The notes: generated from the letters alone by a model not told the origin. Positions 1 through 6,741 are shown, numbered from the stretch's first letter. The stretch is 8,790 nucleotides of DNA from Nitratiruptor sp. (GCA_015494595.1 WGAX01000098.1:1-8790), one strand, 5' to 3'. Translations and numbers: made by a program.

Positions 1-179
1 GTCTCCATTTCAATGATTTCTACATTGTATTCATTAGCAACTTCTTGCATTATCTCTTTGAGCCTTGTTTCTACATCGCCAATCAATACTTTTCTACGAT
101 ATTTAGGACACCAAACTATGTGATATTTGCAAGAATATACCATATTGTTATCTGAATTAAACTTGTCTATACATTTCAT
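1..179 (-). CDS. tnpA: IS200/IS605-family transposase TnpA, N-terminal 59 codons (cut by window edge)
   Basis: The minus-strand frame from ATG at 179 runs open to the window edge. Residues 13-31 read MVYSCKYHIVWCPKYRRKV, the characteristic first strand of the Y1 (HUH) transposase fold of the IS200/IS605 family. It continues into a helix (about residues 36-51) and the start of the next strand. The HUH metal-binding motif and the catalytic tyrosine would follow just beyond position 1, so intactness cannot be judged. TnpA nicks and rejoins single-stranded DNA at the element ends. The -10 box at 186-191 puts the transcript start almost on the ATG at 179. The message may therefore be leaderless, or translation may begin at the in-frame ATG at 143 (Met13). 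Neither start has a clear Shine-Dalgarno sequence, consistent with the low expression usual for this family. Confidence 0.88.
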   Translation of the reverse strand, partial: MKCIDKFNSDNNMVYSCKYHIVWCPKYRRKVLIGDVETRLKEIMQEVANEYNVEIIEME

Positions 180-185
180 ATTTGT

Positions 186-191
186 ATTATA
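186..191 (-). promoter_or_regulatory. Probable -10 box of tnpA
   Basis: The minus strand reads TATAAT here, a perfect sigma-70 -10 hexamer 6 bp upstream of the tnpA ATG. No -35 hexamer lies at a proper spacing, which is common in Campylobacterota promoters. The predicted transcript start falls at about 179-180. Confidence 0.5.
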
Positions 192-205
192 ACAGAGTAT
201 AATTC

Positions 206-246
206 AAAAGAGTTTCAAGGAAGATGAACTTCCTCTCAACTCTTTT
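206..246. terminator. Strong imperfect hairpin upstream of tnpA, probable insulating terminator of the IS
   Basis: AAAAGAGTT (206-214) pairs with AACTCTTTT (238-246), and AGGAAG (218-223) pairs with CTTCCT (229-234) around a 5-nt loop, with a 3x3 internal loop between the two stems. Because the outer arms end in A4/T4, the structure has a terminator-like shape in both directions. IS200 carries a comparable hairpin upstream of tnpA that stops outside transcripts from reading into the transposase. That role is proposed here from position: between the element end and the tnpA -10 box. Confidence 0.6.
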
Positions 247-258
247 ATCGCCTTATAT

Positions 259-283
259 CCCCATTGATAAATCAAGGGACTTT
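259..283 (-). repeat. IS608-type left-end subterminal hairpin with AAAG guide
   Basis: On the minus strand AAAG (283-280) is followed by a hairpin. CCC (278-276) pairs with GGG (262-260), and TTGA (275-272) pairs with TCAA (267-264). The loop is TTTA, and one unpaired T (263) sits on the 3' side between the two stem blocks. A T·G pair (279/259) can close the base. The stem-loop with a single bulged T, the adjacent guide and the 18-nt distance to TTAC match what is known of the TnpA recognition site in IS608. Assignment is by remembered family architecture, not by alignment. Confidence 0.75.
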
Positions 284-297
284 ACGGCGGGTTTTCG

Positions 298-474
298 GTA
301 ACTTCTTGCATCTCTGCCAAAGCCTTGGGGAGCGATTTTGATGGATTTTTGAGGCTCTCTTTGTATGAGAAAGAGCACTTGCTCTATCGCAACCAGATCG
401 ATTTTAAGGGAGCATTGCGCCAAGAGATTGCGGCAAAGCTTTTGCAAAGGATGCGTCACATTGTAGGATTTTAG
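298..474 (+). pseudogene. 3' remnant of an unidentified gene interrupted by the IS
   Basis: A plus-strand frame with protein-like composition runs from the IS boundary (codon GTA at 298) to TAG at 472-474, about 58 residues. It includes LGSDFDGFLRLSLYEKEHLL and ends in a basic, helical tail (KLLQRMRHIVGF). No plausible start codon lies inside: the only in-frame ATG (451) is seven codons from the end. Upstream, the frame passes into IS sequence and hits TAA at 268-270. The simplest reading is that the element inserted into a coding gene in the opposite orientation, leaving this C-terminal piece; the 5' part should lie beyond the other IS end. I do not recognise the family. Its stop abuts the modA promoter, so the intact gene may once have preceded modABC. 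Confidence 0.6.
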
Positions 475-480
475 TATAAT
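475..480 (+). promoter_or_regulatory. Probable -10 box of the modABC promoter
   Basis: TATAAT directly follows the TAG stop of the gene remnant and lies 20 bp before the modA ATG, giving a short leader of about 14 nt from a start near 487. No -35 match is visible at 17 bp upstream. I see no inverted repeat resembling a ModE operator and no room for a molybdenum-cofactor riboswitch in the leader. Confidence 0.55.
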
Positions 481-500
481 TGCAAGAAAAAGAGCAAAAA

Positions 501-1208
501 ATGAGAAAAGTAGTAGTCTTTGTGCTGTTTGGGCTTTTTGCTTTTGCCAAAAGTATTACCGTTGCAGCAGCTGCCAATATGAGCTTTGCTCTGCCAAAAC
601 TTATAGAGAGCTTTACACAAAGCAATCCTCAGATTGAGGTAAAAACCACCATAGCCAGTAGCGGCAAGCTGGCATTACAGATTATGCGAGGAGCTGCATA
701 TGATATATTTTTGTCTGCTGATATAGGGTATCCCAAAAAGCTCTATGAAAAGGGCTTTGCAGTCACTAGACCTTTGGTATATGCCAAAGGAAAGCTTGTT
801 TTTTTTAGTAAGAGTGCAAATCTTGACAATATTGCCAAACTCTCCTCTATTGCTATAGCCAATCCAAAGACTGCCCCTTATGGCAAAGCTGCAATGGAGG
901 TGTTGCAAAAGCTCCATATCCCAAACATAGAAAAAAAGCTTCTTTTTGGCGAATCTATAGCCCAGACCACTACATATGCTTTGCATGGAGCCCAGGGGGC
1001 TTTTATTGCAGCCTCAGCGCTCTATAGTAAGAGTCTAAAGCCCTTGCAAAGGTTTGCCTATCCCATAAATCCAAAACTTTATACCCCCATTAAACAAGGG
1101 GTTGTGCTTATTCACAACAGTGATGCTGCCAGAGCCTTTTTTGTCTTTTTGTTTAGCAAAGAGGCAGCGAAGATTTTAGAGGATTATGGATATAGTGTCC
1201 AGGATTGA
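501..1208 (+). CDS. modA: Molybdate ABC transporter, periplasmic substrate-binding protein ModA
   Basis: ModA captures molybdate (tungstate may also bind) in the periplasm and delivers it to the ModBC permease. The 235-residue product has a signal peptide of about 16-17 residues: MRK, a hydrophobic core, then a cleavage region at FAFAK. Family motifs follow in order: AAANMSFA (23-30) and ASSGKLA (52-58), which carry the serine/backbone anion-binding positions; YDIFLSAD (67-74); NPKTAPYGKAA (121-131); and GESIAQTTTYA (150-160). Length is normal for bacterial ModA. A longer reading from a TTG at 480 exists, but it would start inside the -10 box, and ATG at 501 gives the proper signal peptide. 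The AG-rich stretch before the ATG (485-494) serves as a weak ribosome site. The gene end overlaps modB. Confidence 0.93.
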   Translation: MRKVVVFVLFGLFAFAKSITVAAAANMSFALPKLIESFTQSNPQIEVKTTIASSGKLALQIMRGAAYDIFLSADIGYPKKLYEKGFAVTRPLVYAKGKLVFFSKSANLDNIAKLSSIAIANPKTAPYGKAAMEVLQKLHIPNIEKKLLFGESIAQTTTYALHGAQGAFIAASALYSKSLKPLQRFAYPINPKLYTPIKQGVVLIHNSDAARAFFVFLFSKEAAKILEDYGYSVQD

Positions 1209-1863
1209 TTGGAGTCCTTTTTGGCTCTCTATAAAATTAGCCTCCATTACTACACTACTGCTTTTTATAATCGCTTTGCCTCTAGCTTGGAGACTCTCAC
1301 AAATGCGCTGTAGGTGTAAGCCTTTTATAGAAGCTGTTATAGCTATGCCTTTAGTGCTGCCCCCAAGTGTCTTGGGGTTTTATCTCTTAGTTGCACTAGC
1401 CCCAGATAGCCCCGTTGGTAAACTTATCAAAGAGCTTTTTGGAGTTGAGCTTGTTTTTAGCTTTCCGGGGCTGGTGGTGGCTAGTATTCTCTACTCAATG
1501 CCCTTTATGGTGCAGCCTTTGCAAAGAGGCTTTGAGGCTACGCCAAAAAATATTATTGAGGCAAGCTTTCTGGCTGGCAAAGGGTGGCTGCAAACCCTTA
1601 TTTTTGTGATTTTGCCCAATATGAAAGGCTCATTGTTAAATGCGCTCATTATTACCTTTGCTCATACTATTGGAGAGTTTGGAGTAGTATTGATTGTGGG
1701 AGGCTCAATTCCTGAAAAGACCAAAGTAGCAAGTATTGCTATTTATGAGTATGTAGAGATGTTGGATTTTACAAGTGCCCATATCTATAGCGCTATTATG
1801 GTGGCGATGAGCTTTTTGGTGCTATTGGTGGTGTATGCAAAAAATGCGCATAAACATCTATAA
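1186..1863 (+). CDS. modB: Molybdate ABC transporter, inner-membrane permease ModB
   Basis: ModB forms the transmembrane channel of the molybdate importer, as a homodimer with two ModC subunits. The 225 residues show about five hydrophobic helices (roughly 14-35, 50-72, 90-112, 150-173 and 199-217). The cytoplasmic coupling loop reads EASFLAGKGWLQTLIFVILP (125-144), the EAA motif that contacts the ATPase. The segment around 160-173 (HTIGEFGVVLIVGG) is typical of the ModB/CysT branch. The first ATG (1186) overlaps modA by 23 bp. An AGAGGA stretch at 1178-1183 is only 2 nt from that ATG and 11 nt from an in-frame GTG at 1195, so the exact start is open. Overlap on both sides implies translational coupling within one transcript. 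Confidence 0.93.
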   Translation: MDIVSRIDWSPFWLSIKLASITTLLLFIIALPLAWRLSQMRCRCKPFIEAVIAMPLVLPPSVLGFYLLVALAPDSPVGKLIKELFGVELVFSFPGLVVASILYSMPFMVQPLQRGFEATPKNIIEASFLAGKGWLQTLIFVILPNMKGSLLNALIITFAHTIGEFGVVLIVGGSIPEKTKVASIAIYEYVEMLDFTSAHIYSAIMVAMSFLVLLVVYAKNAHKHL

Positions 1864-2632
1864 AGAGCTTCGCCACTTTAGCCTTGAAGTGGCTTTAAGG
1901 ATAGAAGAGGGGGAGTTTATTGCCATAAGAGGCAGAAGCGGTAGCGGTAAGACTACACTTTTAAGAGTTATTGCAGGACTTGAAGAGGCGAGAGGAGTAA
2001 TAGAGATTGGCAATAGAAGGTGGCTAGAGGATCGTAAAGCCCTGCCTCCACAAAAAAGAGAGGTGGGCTTTGTATTTCAAGAGTATGCTCTCTTCCCCAA
2101 TATGAGCGTGTTGCAAAATCTACTCTATGTTAAAAAAGATCTTGGCTTTGCTTTGCATCTGCTAAAACTTGTGGATCTATTGGAGCATAAAAACAGCTTC
2201 CCTCATCAGCTAAGCGGCGGTCAGCAGCAAAGAGCAGCTCTTGCTAGGGCATATATGAGAAGACCAAAAGTTATGCTGCTTGATGAGCCTCTCTCATCCC
2301 TTGATCCAGCTACTAGAGGCTATCTGCAAACAAAGATTAAAGAATTACATCAAGCCTTTGGCACTATTACACTGATGGTAAGCCACGATGTAGCAGAGAT
2401 TTACCGATTAAGCAGTAGGGTAGTAGAGATTGAGCAGGGCAAAGTTGTGCAGGAGTATGGAGCCAAAGAGATAGGTAAGCGCCATCAACTCCATAAAGCT
2501 GAAGTGGTAGAGATTGATGAAAAGAGCATAGTGGTAGCCTTTATGGGCGATATTTTCAGACTTCCTAGAAAGGGAAGCCATAAAGTAGGCGATATTGTAG
2601 AAGTAGAGATTAAAGAGCTGCAACTGGTTTAG
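1835..2632 (+). CDS. modC: Molybdate ABC transporter, ATP-binding protein ModC
   Basis: ModC is the cytoplasmic ATPase that powers molybdate import. All nucleotide-binding motifs are present: Walker A GRSGSGKTT (33-41), Q-loop Gln82, signature LSGGQQQR (126-133), Walker B VMLLDEP (146-152), D-loop SSLD (154-157) and switch His184. Residues of about 219-265 form a short beta-rich tail matching a single TOBE/Mop-like domain, where oxyanion may bind to regulate transport; at 265 residues the protein is shorter than E. coli ModC (about 350). The start is ATG 1835 or ATG 1844; the latter gives MRINIYKEL, which looks more like ModC N-termini. Either way it overlaps modB by 20-29 bp. The stop codon interlocks with the stop of the opposing DUF481 gene, leaving no space for a dedicated terminator. 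Confidence 0.93.
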   Translation: MQKMRINIYKELRHFSLEVALRIEEGEFIAIRGRSGSGKTTLLRVIAGLEEARGVIEIGNRRWLEDRKALPPQKREVGFVFQEYALFPNMSVLQNLLYVKKDLGFALHLLKLVDLLEHKNSFPHQLSGGQQQRAALARAYMRRPKVMLLDEPLSSLDPATRGYLQTKIKELHQAFGTITLMVSHDVAEIYRLSSRVVEIEQGKVVQEYGAKEIGKRHQLHKAEVVEIDEKSIVVAFMGDIFRLPRKGSHKVGDIVEVEIKELQLV

Positions 2633-3348
2633 AAATTATAGACAATGGAAGCTTTTGTAACGGTGTCGGTTCTTTTTTTATTCTCTGGAGGCAGGTTGTC
2701 ATACTTTAGCTCGAAACTAAGTTTAAAACTGAGCTGTTTGACGATATGAAGATGAAGATTTGTAGTAAACTCTGTCTCAAAATCTTTTGATTGCTCAATA
2801 TTTTCATTAAAAGAGAGTTGAGAGGAGAGATAATTTTTTTTAGTCAAAGTATAGCGGTGCTTTAACTCCCCTTTTGCATAGTGAAAATTTTTACTTGGTT
2901 GATTGGTATAGTTATTACGACGAAACTCATATCCTAGCTGCAAAGCAAGCTTTTGTTTTTTTGTCTTCATAAGTGTATAACCAAAGCCAGGATTGATGCG
3001 GTATTGCTGGTTGTATCCTTCAAAAGTATTGCGTAAAAAGCCGAGTCCCAAAAAGGAGTAGAGACACTTTTTATAGTTGTGGTAGAGGTCAAGCTGGCTT
3101 CGATAGCGCTCGCTATTTTTTTTACCATTGCGATTGGAGTAGAGAATATCTGCAAAAAACTCCATACGAGATTTTGGTTGAAAATGGTATTTAAAGCGAT
3201 AGGCTGCTGTAAGAGAGTTGGTATTGGTATTACCTGTTGTGCCAAAATAGCCAAACTCTATCTTTTGGGTAAGCTTTTGTTTTGCAGGTGTACTGTAAGC
3301 AAAATTGAGCATAACAAAAGGCATAAGCCATAAAAGAGCTTTTCTCAT
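2629..3348 (-). CDS. DUF481-family outer-membrane beta-barrel protein
   Basis: The 239-residue product begins with a signal peptide (MRKALLWLMPFVMLNFAYS, cleavage near 19-20). It continues as alternating polar/aromatic strands typical of a beta-barrel. The pattern IEFGYFGTTGNTNTNSLTA (31-49) is the usual first strand and turn of DUF481 (YdiY-like, 'salt-induced outer membrane protein') proteins, and the chain ends in VYNF, a C-terminal phenylalanine as required by the BAM assembly machinery. The family sits in the outer membrane; its substrate or role is unknown, and nothing here narrows it. Start choice is secure: AAGGAGG lies 3 nt upstream of the ATG. The gene is monocistronic, divergent from pyrG and convergent with modABC. 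Confidence 0.85.
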   Translation of the reverse strand: MRKALLWLMPFVMLNFAYSTPAKQKLTQKIEFGYFGTTGNTNTNSLTAAYRFKYHFQPKSRMEFFADILYSNRNGKKNSERYRSQLDLYHNYKKCLYSFLGLGFLRNTFEGYNQQYRINPGFGYTLMKTKKQKLALQLGYEFRRNNYTNQPSKNFHYAKGELKHRYTLTKKNYLSSQLSFNENIEQSKDFETEFTTNLHLHIVKQLSFKLSFELKYDNLPPENKKRTDTVTKASIVYNF

Positions 3349-3351
3349 ACG

Positions 3352-3374
3352 CCTCCTTTTAGAGTGTTATTGTA
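3352..3374 (-). promoter_or_regulatory. Promoter -10 and strong ribosome site of the DUF481 gene
   Basis: On the minus strand TACAAT (3374-3369) is followed, after a predicted start near 3362, by AAGGAGG (3358-3352) just before the ATG at 3348. This is the strongest Shine-Dalgarno match in the window. No -35 box is evident. Confidence 0.5.
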
Positions 3375-3425
3375 CCTTTTTTGGGATTAGTTTGGAATTA
3401 GAGAGCTTCTTAAGCAAAGTTTAGT

Positions 3426-3454
3426 TAAAATTTTTCTTAAAAAACAGGGCGGAG
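3426..3454 (+). promoter_or_regulatory. Probable pyrG-recJ promoter and ribosome site
   Basis: TAAAAT (3426-3431), within a T/A-rich run, is the best -10 candidate upstream of pyrG, giving a leader of about 20 nt. The purine-rich stretch AGGGCGGAG (3446-3454) provides the ribosome site; its AGGG half is at normal distance from ATG 3457. I see no C-tract or hairpin of the kind used for CTP-dependent attenuation of pyrG in Gram-positives. Confidence 0.38.
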
Positions 3455-3456
3455 TG

Positions 3457-5079
3457 ATGACAAAGTTTATCTTTGTAACTGGTGGTGTACTCAGTTCCCT
3501 TGGAAAAGGGATTTCAAGCGCTAGTATTGGGGCACTGCTTAAAAATAGTGGATTAAATGTTTCTATTCTCAAAATTGATCCATATATCAATATCGACCCG
3601 GGTACTATGAGTCCTTTAGAGCATGGAGAGGTGTTTGTAACGGCAGATGGAGCAGAGACCGATTTAGATTTAGGACATTATGAGCGTTTTTTGGATGTTA
3701 AACTCTCAAAGAACAATAACTTTACTACAGGACAGGTCTATCTCTCAGTTATTCAAAGAGAGCGTAAAGGGGACTATCTTGGCAAAACTATTCAAGTTGT
3801 ACCCCATATTGTAGAGGAGATTAAAAATCGTATTAAAAAGGCTGGCAAAGGTAAAGATATTTTAATTGTTGAGCTTGGTGGCACCGTTGGTGATATTGAA
3901 GGGTTACCATTTTTGGAAGCTATTAGAGAGCTTACGCATGAGTTGGGATCTCATAAAGCCTATAATATTCATGTCACACTTGTCCCCTACATTGCAGCAG
4001 CAGGAGAGCTCAAGACTAAACCAACCCAGCACAGTGTCCAAGAGCTTCGCCGTATAGGCATAAGTCCTGATATGATTATTGCAAGATGTGAGCGCCCTCT
4101 ACCAAAAGAGCTCAAAGAGAAGATTGCTAGAAGCTGTGGAATCGCTCCGCAAAGTGTTATTGAGGCAAAAGATGCAGAAACCATTTATAAAGTGCCTCTC
4201 AATTTCCTTAGACAAAATATTTTAGAGCCAATTGCAAAGCAGTTCCATCTTAAGGGATTGCATCCAAAGATGGATGAGTGGGATCTGCTTGTTAAAAAAA
4301 TTATAGCCCCAAAGGATGAGGTAACAATTGCTTTTGTAGGGAAATATTTAGGGCTTAAGGAGTCTTATAAATCTTTGACTGAAGCACTTGTACACTCCGG
4401 AGCAGCCCTCGATACAAAAGTCAATATTAAATGGGTAGATAGCGAGCTAATTGAGGCCGAAGGGAATGAGAAATTTTTAAAAGATGTCAATGGGATTTTA
4501 GTAGCTGGCGGATTTGGCGAGCGCGGTATTGAGGGAAAAATTGAGGCCATTCGTTACGCTAGAGAGCATAACATTCCCTATCTTGGAATCTGTTTGGGGA
4601 TGCAGCTTAGCATTATTGAGTATGCTAGAAATGTACTTGGCATCAAGGATGCCAATTCGATGGAGTTTGATCCCGATACTCCTCATCCTGTAATCTACTT
4701 AATTGATGAGTTTATCGATACATCTGGACAAAAACAGATCCGTACCCACACCTCGCCTATGGGTGGGACAATGAGGCTTGGAGAGTATGCTTGCAAAACC
4801 AAAGAGGGTACTAAACTTTGGGAAGCCTACAATAAAGCACCAGTGATTTATGAGAGGCATCGTCACCGCTATGAAGCAAATCCAGCCTATAGAAAAGAGT
4901 TGGAAGAGAAGGGAATGGTTGTTAGTGGTGAGAGCGAAGAGGGACTTATAGAAGCAGTGGAGATTGTCAAGCATCCTTGGTTTGTAGGTGTGCAGTTTCA
5001 TCCAGAGTTTACATCGCACTTACAAAAACCAAATCCATTAATAACTGCATTTATCAAACATTCGTTGCAAAATAGATGA
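3457..5079 (+). CDS. pyrG: CTP synthase (glutamine-hydrolysing)
   Basis: PyrG makes CTP from UTP, ATP and glutamine, the last step of de novo pyrimidine nucleotide synthesis, in the cytoplasm. The 540-residue protein has the normal two-domain layout. The N-terminal amidoligase domain (about 1-268) opens with MTKFIFVTGGVLSSLGKG, which includes the P-loop-like ATP site, and contains the conserved DPYINIDPGTMSP (41-53) and VELGGTVGDIEG (138-149) blocks. The C-terminal class I glutamine amidotransferase domain (about 290-536) has nucleophile Cys379 in GICLGMQ and His515/Glu517 in FHPEF. A GTG immediately upstream (3454) would only add one residue; ATG 3457 gives the standard N-terminus. The stop overlaps the recJ start as ATGA, so the two genes are co-transcribed and probably translationally coupled. 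Confidence 0.97.
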   Translation: MTKFIFVTGGVLSSLGKGISSASIGALLKNSGLNVSILKIDPYINIDPGTMSPLEHGEVFVTADGAETDLDLGHYERFLDVKLSKNNNFTTGQVYLSVIQRERKGDYLGKTIQVVPHIVEEIKNRIKKAGKGKDILIVELGGTVGDIEGLPFLEAIRELTHELGSHKAYNIHVTLVPYIAAAGELKTKPTQHSVQELRRIGISPDMIIARCERPLPKELKEKIARSCGIAPQSVIEAKDAETIYKVPLNFLRQNILEPIAKQFHLKGLHPKMDEWDLLVKKIIAPKDEVTIAFVGKYLGLKESYKSLTEALVHSGAALDTKVNIKWVDSELIEAEGNEKFLKDVNGILVAGGFGERGIEGKIEAIRYAREHNIPYLGICLGMQLSIIEYARNVLGIKDANSMEFDPDTPHPVIYLIDEFIDTSGQKQIRTHTSPMGGTMRLGEYACKTKEGTKLWEAYNKAPVIYERHRHRYEANPAYRKELEEKGMVVSGESEEGLIEAVEIVKHPWFVGVQFHPEFTSHLQKPNPLITAFIKHSLQNR

Positions 5080-6644
5080 GACGATTAAGTAAAGCCGATA
5101 TTTATCAGACTCTTTTGGAGCGCTTCAAAGAGGGATTTGTCAAACTCTCCCAAATCCCTCAGCCCCATACCCTCAAAGATATGCAAAAGGCAGCAAACCG
5201 CATAAAAGAGGCGATTGAAAAGAGACAAAAAATAGTGGTGGTAGGCGATTACGATGTAGATGGGGTAGTTTCTACTGCTTTGATGCATCAATTTTTTGAT
5301 TCTATTAACTATCCTATTACCTCTGTTATCCCCAATCGCTTCAAACACGGCTATGGTCTGAGCAAGAGCATTGTAGAAGAGCTTGAGGATGTAGATCTCA
5401 TTATAACGGTAGATAACGGCATCTCTGCCATTGAGGCAGCAAGCTATTGCAAAGAGATGGGAATTGATCTTATTATTACCGATCACCATACACCATCTGA
5501 CACATTACCAGATGCCTATGCCATTGTTAATCCCAAGCAAAAGAGTTGTAATTTTGCCTATGAGGAGATTTGTGGTGCCCAGGTAGCGTGGTTTTTGATA
5601 GGAGAGCTCAAAAAGCAGATGGGATTAAGCCTTGATATGCGCCAATTTCTTGACCTTTTAGCAATTGCCATAGTAGCAGATATGATGCCTCTTCGCCATA
5701 TCAATAGATCGCTGCTCCAGGCGGGACTTCGCTATTTGGAAGAGTCGCAACGACCAGCTGTAAAGTTTTTGCGTACTACTTTAAAGAAGTCCTCCTTTAA
5801 TAGTGAAGATCTTGGTTTTTCTATCGCTCCTATACTCAATAGTGCAGGCAGAATGGAAGATGCACAGTTAGCTCTCCAATTTCTGTTGGCTCCATCATTT
5901 TTTGAAGCAAGCCTCTATTATGCTAGGCTTTTAGCTCTTAACTCTATGCGAAAATCTGAAGAGAAGAGGGTGTTTGAGGAGTCTTTAGCTTGGGTAAAAG
6001 CTGATGATGCTGTTATTGTGAGTGCAGGAGAGGATTGGAATGAGGGAGTTGTGGGAATTGTAGCTGCAAGATTGGTAGATCAATTTCAAAAGCCTTCCAT
6101 TGTGCTTACCAAAAAGGGAAGTAGTTATAAAGGGAGTGCTCGTAGCCTTGGTGCAGTAGATCTGTATGGATTGCTTCAAAAGAGCGCTACCTATCTTGAT
6201 CGCTTTGGAGGACACAAAAAAGCTGCAGGCTTAGCTTTGAAAGAGCACAATTTAGAGCCTTTTCGCCAAGTAATTAACCGCCATGCAGCAAAACTTCCCC
6301 AAGAGCTCTTTTTTGAGGAAGAGAGTGTCTTAGGAGAGCTTCCCTTTCAAGAGATAGATTGGGAGCTTATAGAGATTTTGGAGCGCTTTGCTCCCTATGG
6401 AGAGAGTAATCCTATGCCAAAGTTTGCTGCTTTTAATGTAGAGATATTGGAAAAAAGGCTTGTAGGGGAAGAGAAAAATCATCTACTTTTAACACTACAA
6501 CAAAATGGCTCTATTTTTCGTGCTATTAAATTTAAACATCCTCAACCTCTTCAAAGCTCTGTTATTGATATTATTTATTATCCTGTTAGAAATATTTTTA
6601 ACAACTCACAAAATATTCAACTTTATATTACAAAAATTAACTAA
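5076..6644 (+). CDS. recJ: Single-stranded-DNA-specific 5'-3' exonuclease RecJ
   Basis: RecJ degrades single-stranded DNA 5' to 3' in recombination and repair (RecF pathway, mismatch and base excision repair). The 522-residue product shows the DHH phosphoesterase motifs in order: DYDVDG (58-63), VDNG (112-115), DHH (136-138) and ADMMPL (201-206), which supply the metal-binding aspartates and histidines, then NSAGRM (255-260). The DHHA1 domain follows, with GSARS (353-357) and GGHKKAAG (378-385). Residues of about 410-522 fit the C-terminal OB-fold that binds single-stranded DNA. The length is slightly below the 550-580 of enterobacterial RecJ but no motif is missing. Translation starts inside the pyrG stop (ATGA) with no Shine-Dalgarno sequence, so it probably relies on ribosomes finishing pyrG. 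Confidence 0.95.
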   Translation: MRRLSKADIYQTLLERFKEGFVKLSQIPQPHTLKDMQKAANRIKEAIEKRQKIVVVGDYDVDGVVSTALMHQFFDSINYPITSVIPNRFKHGYGLSKSIVEELEDVDLIITVDNGISAIEAASYCKEMGIDLIITDHHTPSDTLPDAYAIVNPKQKSCNFAYEEICGAQVAWFLIGELKKQMGLSLDMRQFLDLLAIAIVADMMPLRHINRSLLQAGLRYLEESQRPAVKFLRTTLKKSSFNSEDLGFSIAPILNSAGRMEDAQLALQFLLAPSFFEASLYYARLLALNSMRKSEEKRVFEESLAWVKADDAVIVSAGEDWNEGVVGIVAARLVDQFQKPSIVLTKKGSSYKGSARSLGAVDLYGLLQKSATYLDRFGGHKKAAGLALKEHNLEPFRQVINRHAAKLPQELFFEEESVLGELPFQEIDWELIEILERFAPYGESNPMPKFAAFNVEILEKRLVGEEKNHLLLTLQQNGSIFRAIKFKHPQPLQSSVIDIIYYPVRNIFNNSQNIQLYITKIN

Positions 6645-6741
6645 CAAAGAATGAATTGATATTTAGATAAATAAATTAAGAGAAATATTACAAAAAATTT
6701 AATATTATCTAGAGAATATACATTAAAAATGAGGAGAGGCT
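6645..6741 (+). promoter_or_regulatory. AT-rich intergenic region with probable sqr promoter and ribosome site
   Basis: This 97-bp gap is markedly AT-rich. TATTAT (6703-6708) and TATACAT (6717-6723) are both possible -10 elements; the first leaves a more normal leader. A 7-bp inverted repeat, AATATTA (6684-6690) and TAATATT (6700-6706), overlaps the first candidate and could be an operator, although AT-only repeats arise easily by chance. GAGGAGAGG (6731-6739) is a good ribosome site for ATG 6742. I see no convincing terminator for recJ, so some read-through into sqr is possible. Confidence 0.4.

Larger units (their letters stand above)
1..297 (-). mobile_element. Left end of an IS200/IS605-family (IS608-like) insertion sequence, partial
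   Basis: The region contains the start of a Y1 tyrosine transposase gene and, upstream of it, the parts expected of an IS608 left end. Read on the minus strand these are: a TTAC tetranucleotide (301 to 298), an 18-nt linker ending in AAAG (283 to 280), then a small hairpin with one extrahelical T (278 to 259). In IS608, TnpA cleaves just 3' of TTAC, the AAAG guide pairs with TTAC, and the bulged T is part of the recognised hairpin. I therefore place the element boundary between 297 and 298; this is inference from that match. Such elements move as single-stranded circles and make no target duplication. The rest of tnpA, any tnpB and the right end lie outside the window. Confidence 0.82.

Noticed and set aside
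253..459. Open minus-strand frame of 68 codons across the IS end
   Set aside because: It starts inside the gene remnant and runs antisense to a protein-like plus-strand frame into IS end sequence; it has no ribosome site and no recognisable protein character.
480..500. Longer ModA beginning at TTG 480
   Set aside because: The codon overlaps the last base of the TATAAT box and lies upstream of the predicted transcript start, and it would put seven polar residues before the signal peptide.
2640..2690. Possible terminator for modABC formed by the T-run near 2670-2677
   Set aside because: The preceding sequence gives only a 3-bp stem with mismatches, and the T-run simply encodes the KKR stretch of the DUF481 protein on the other strand.
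4699..5019. Minus-strand open frame of 106 codons inside pyrG
   Set aside because: It is antisense to the conserved amidotransferase domain of pyrG and shows no domain, signal or ribosome site.
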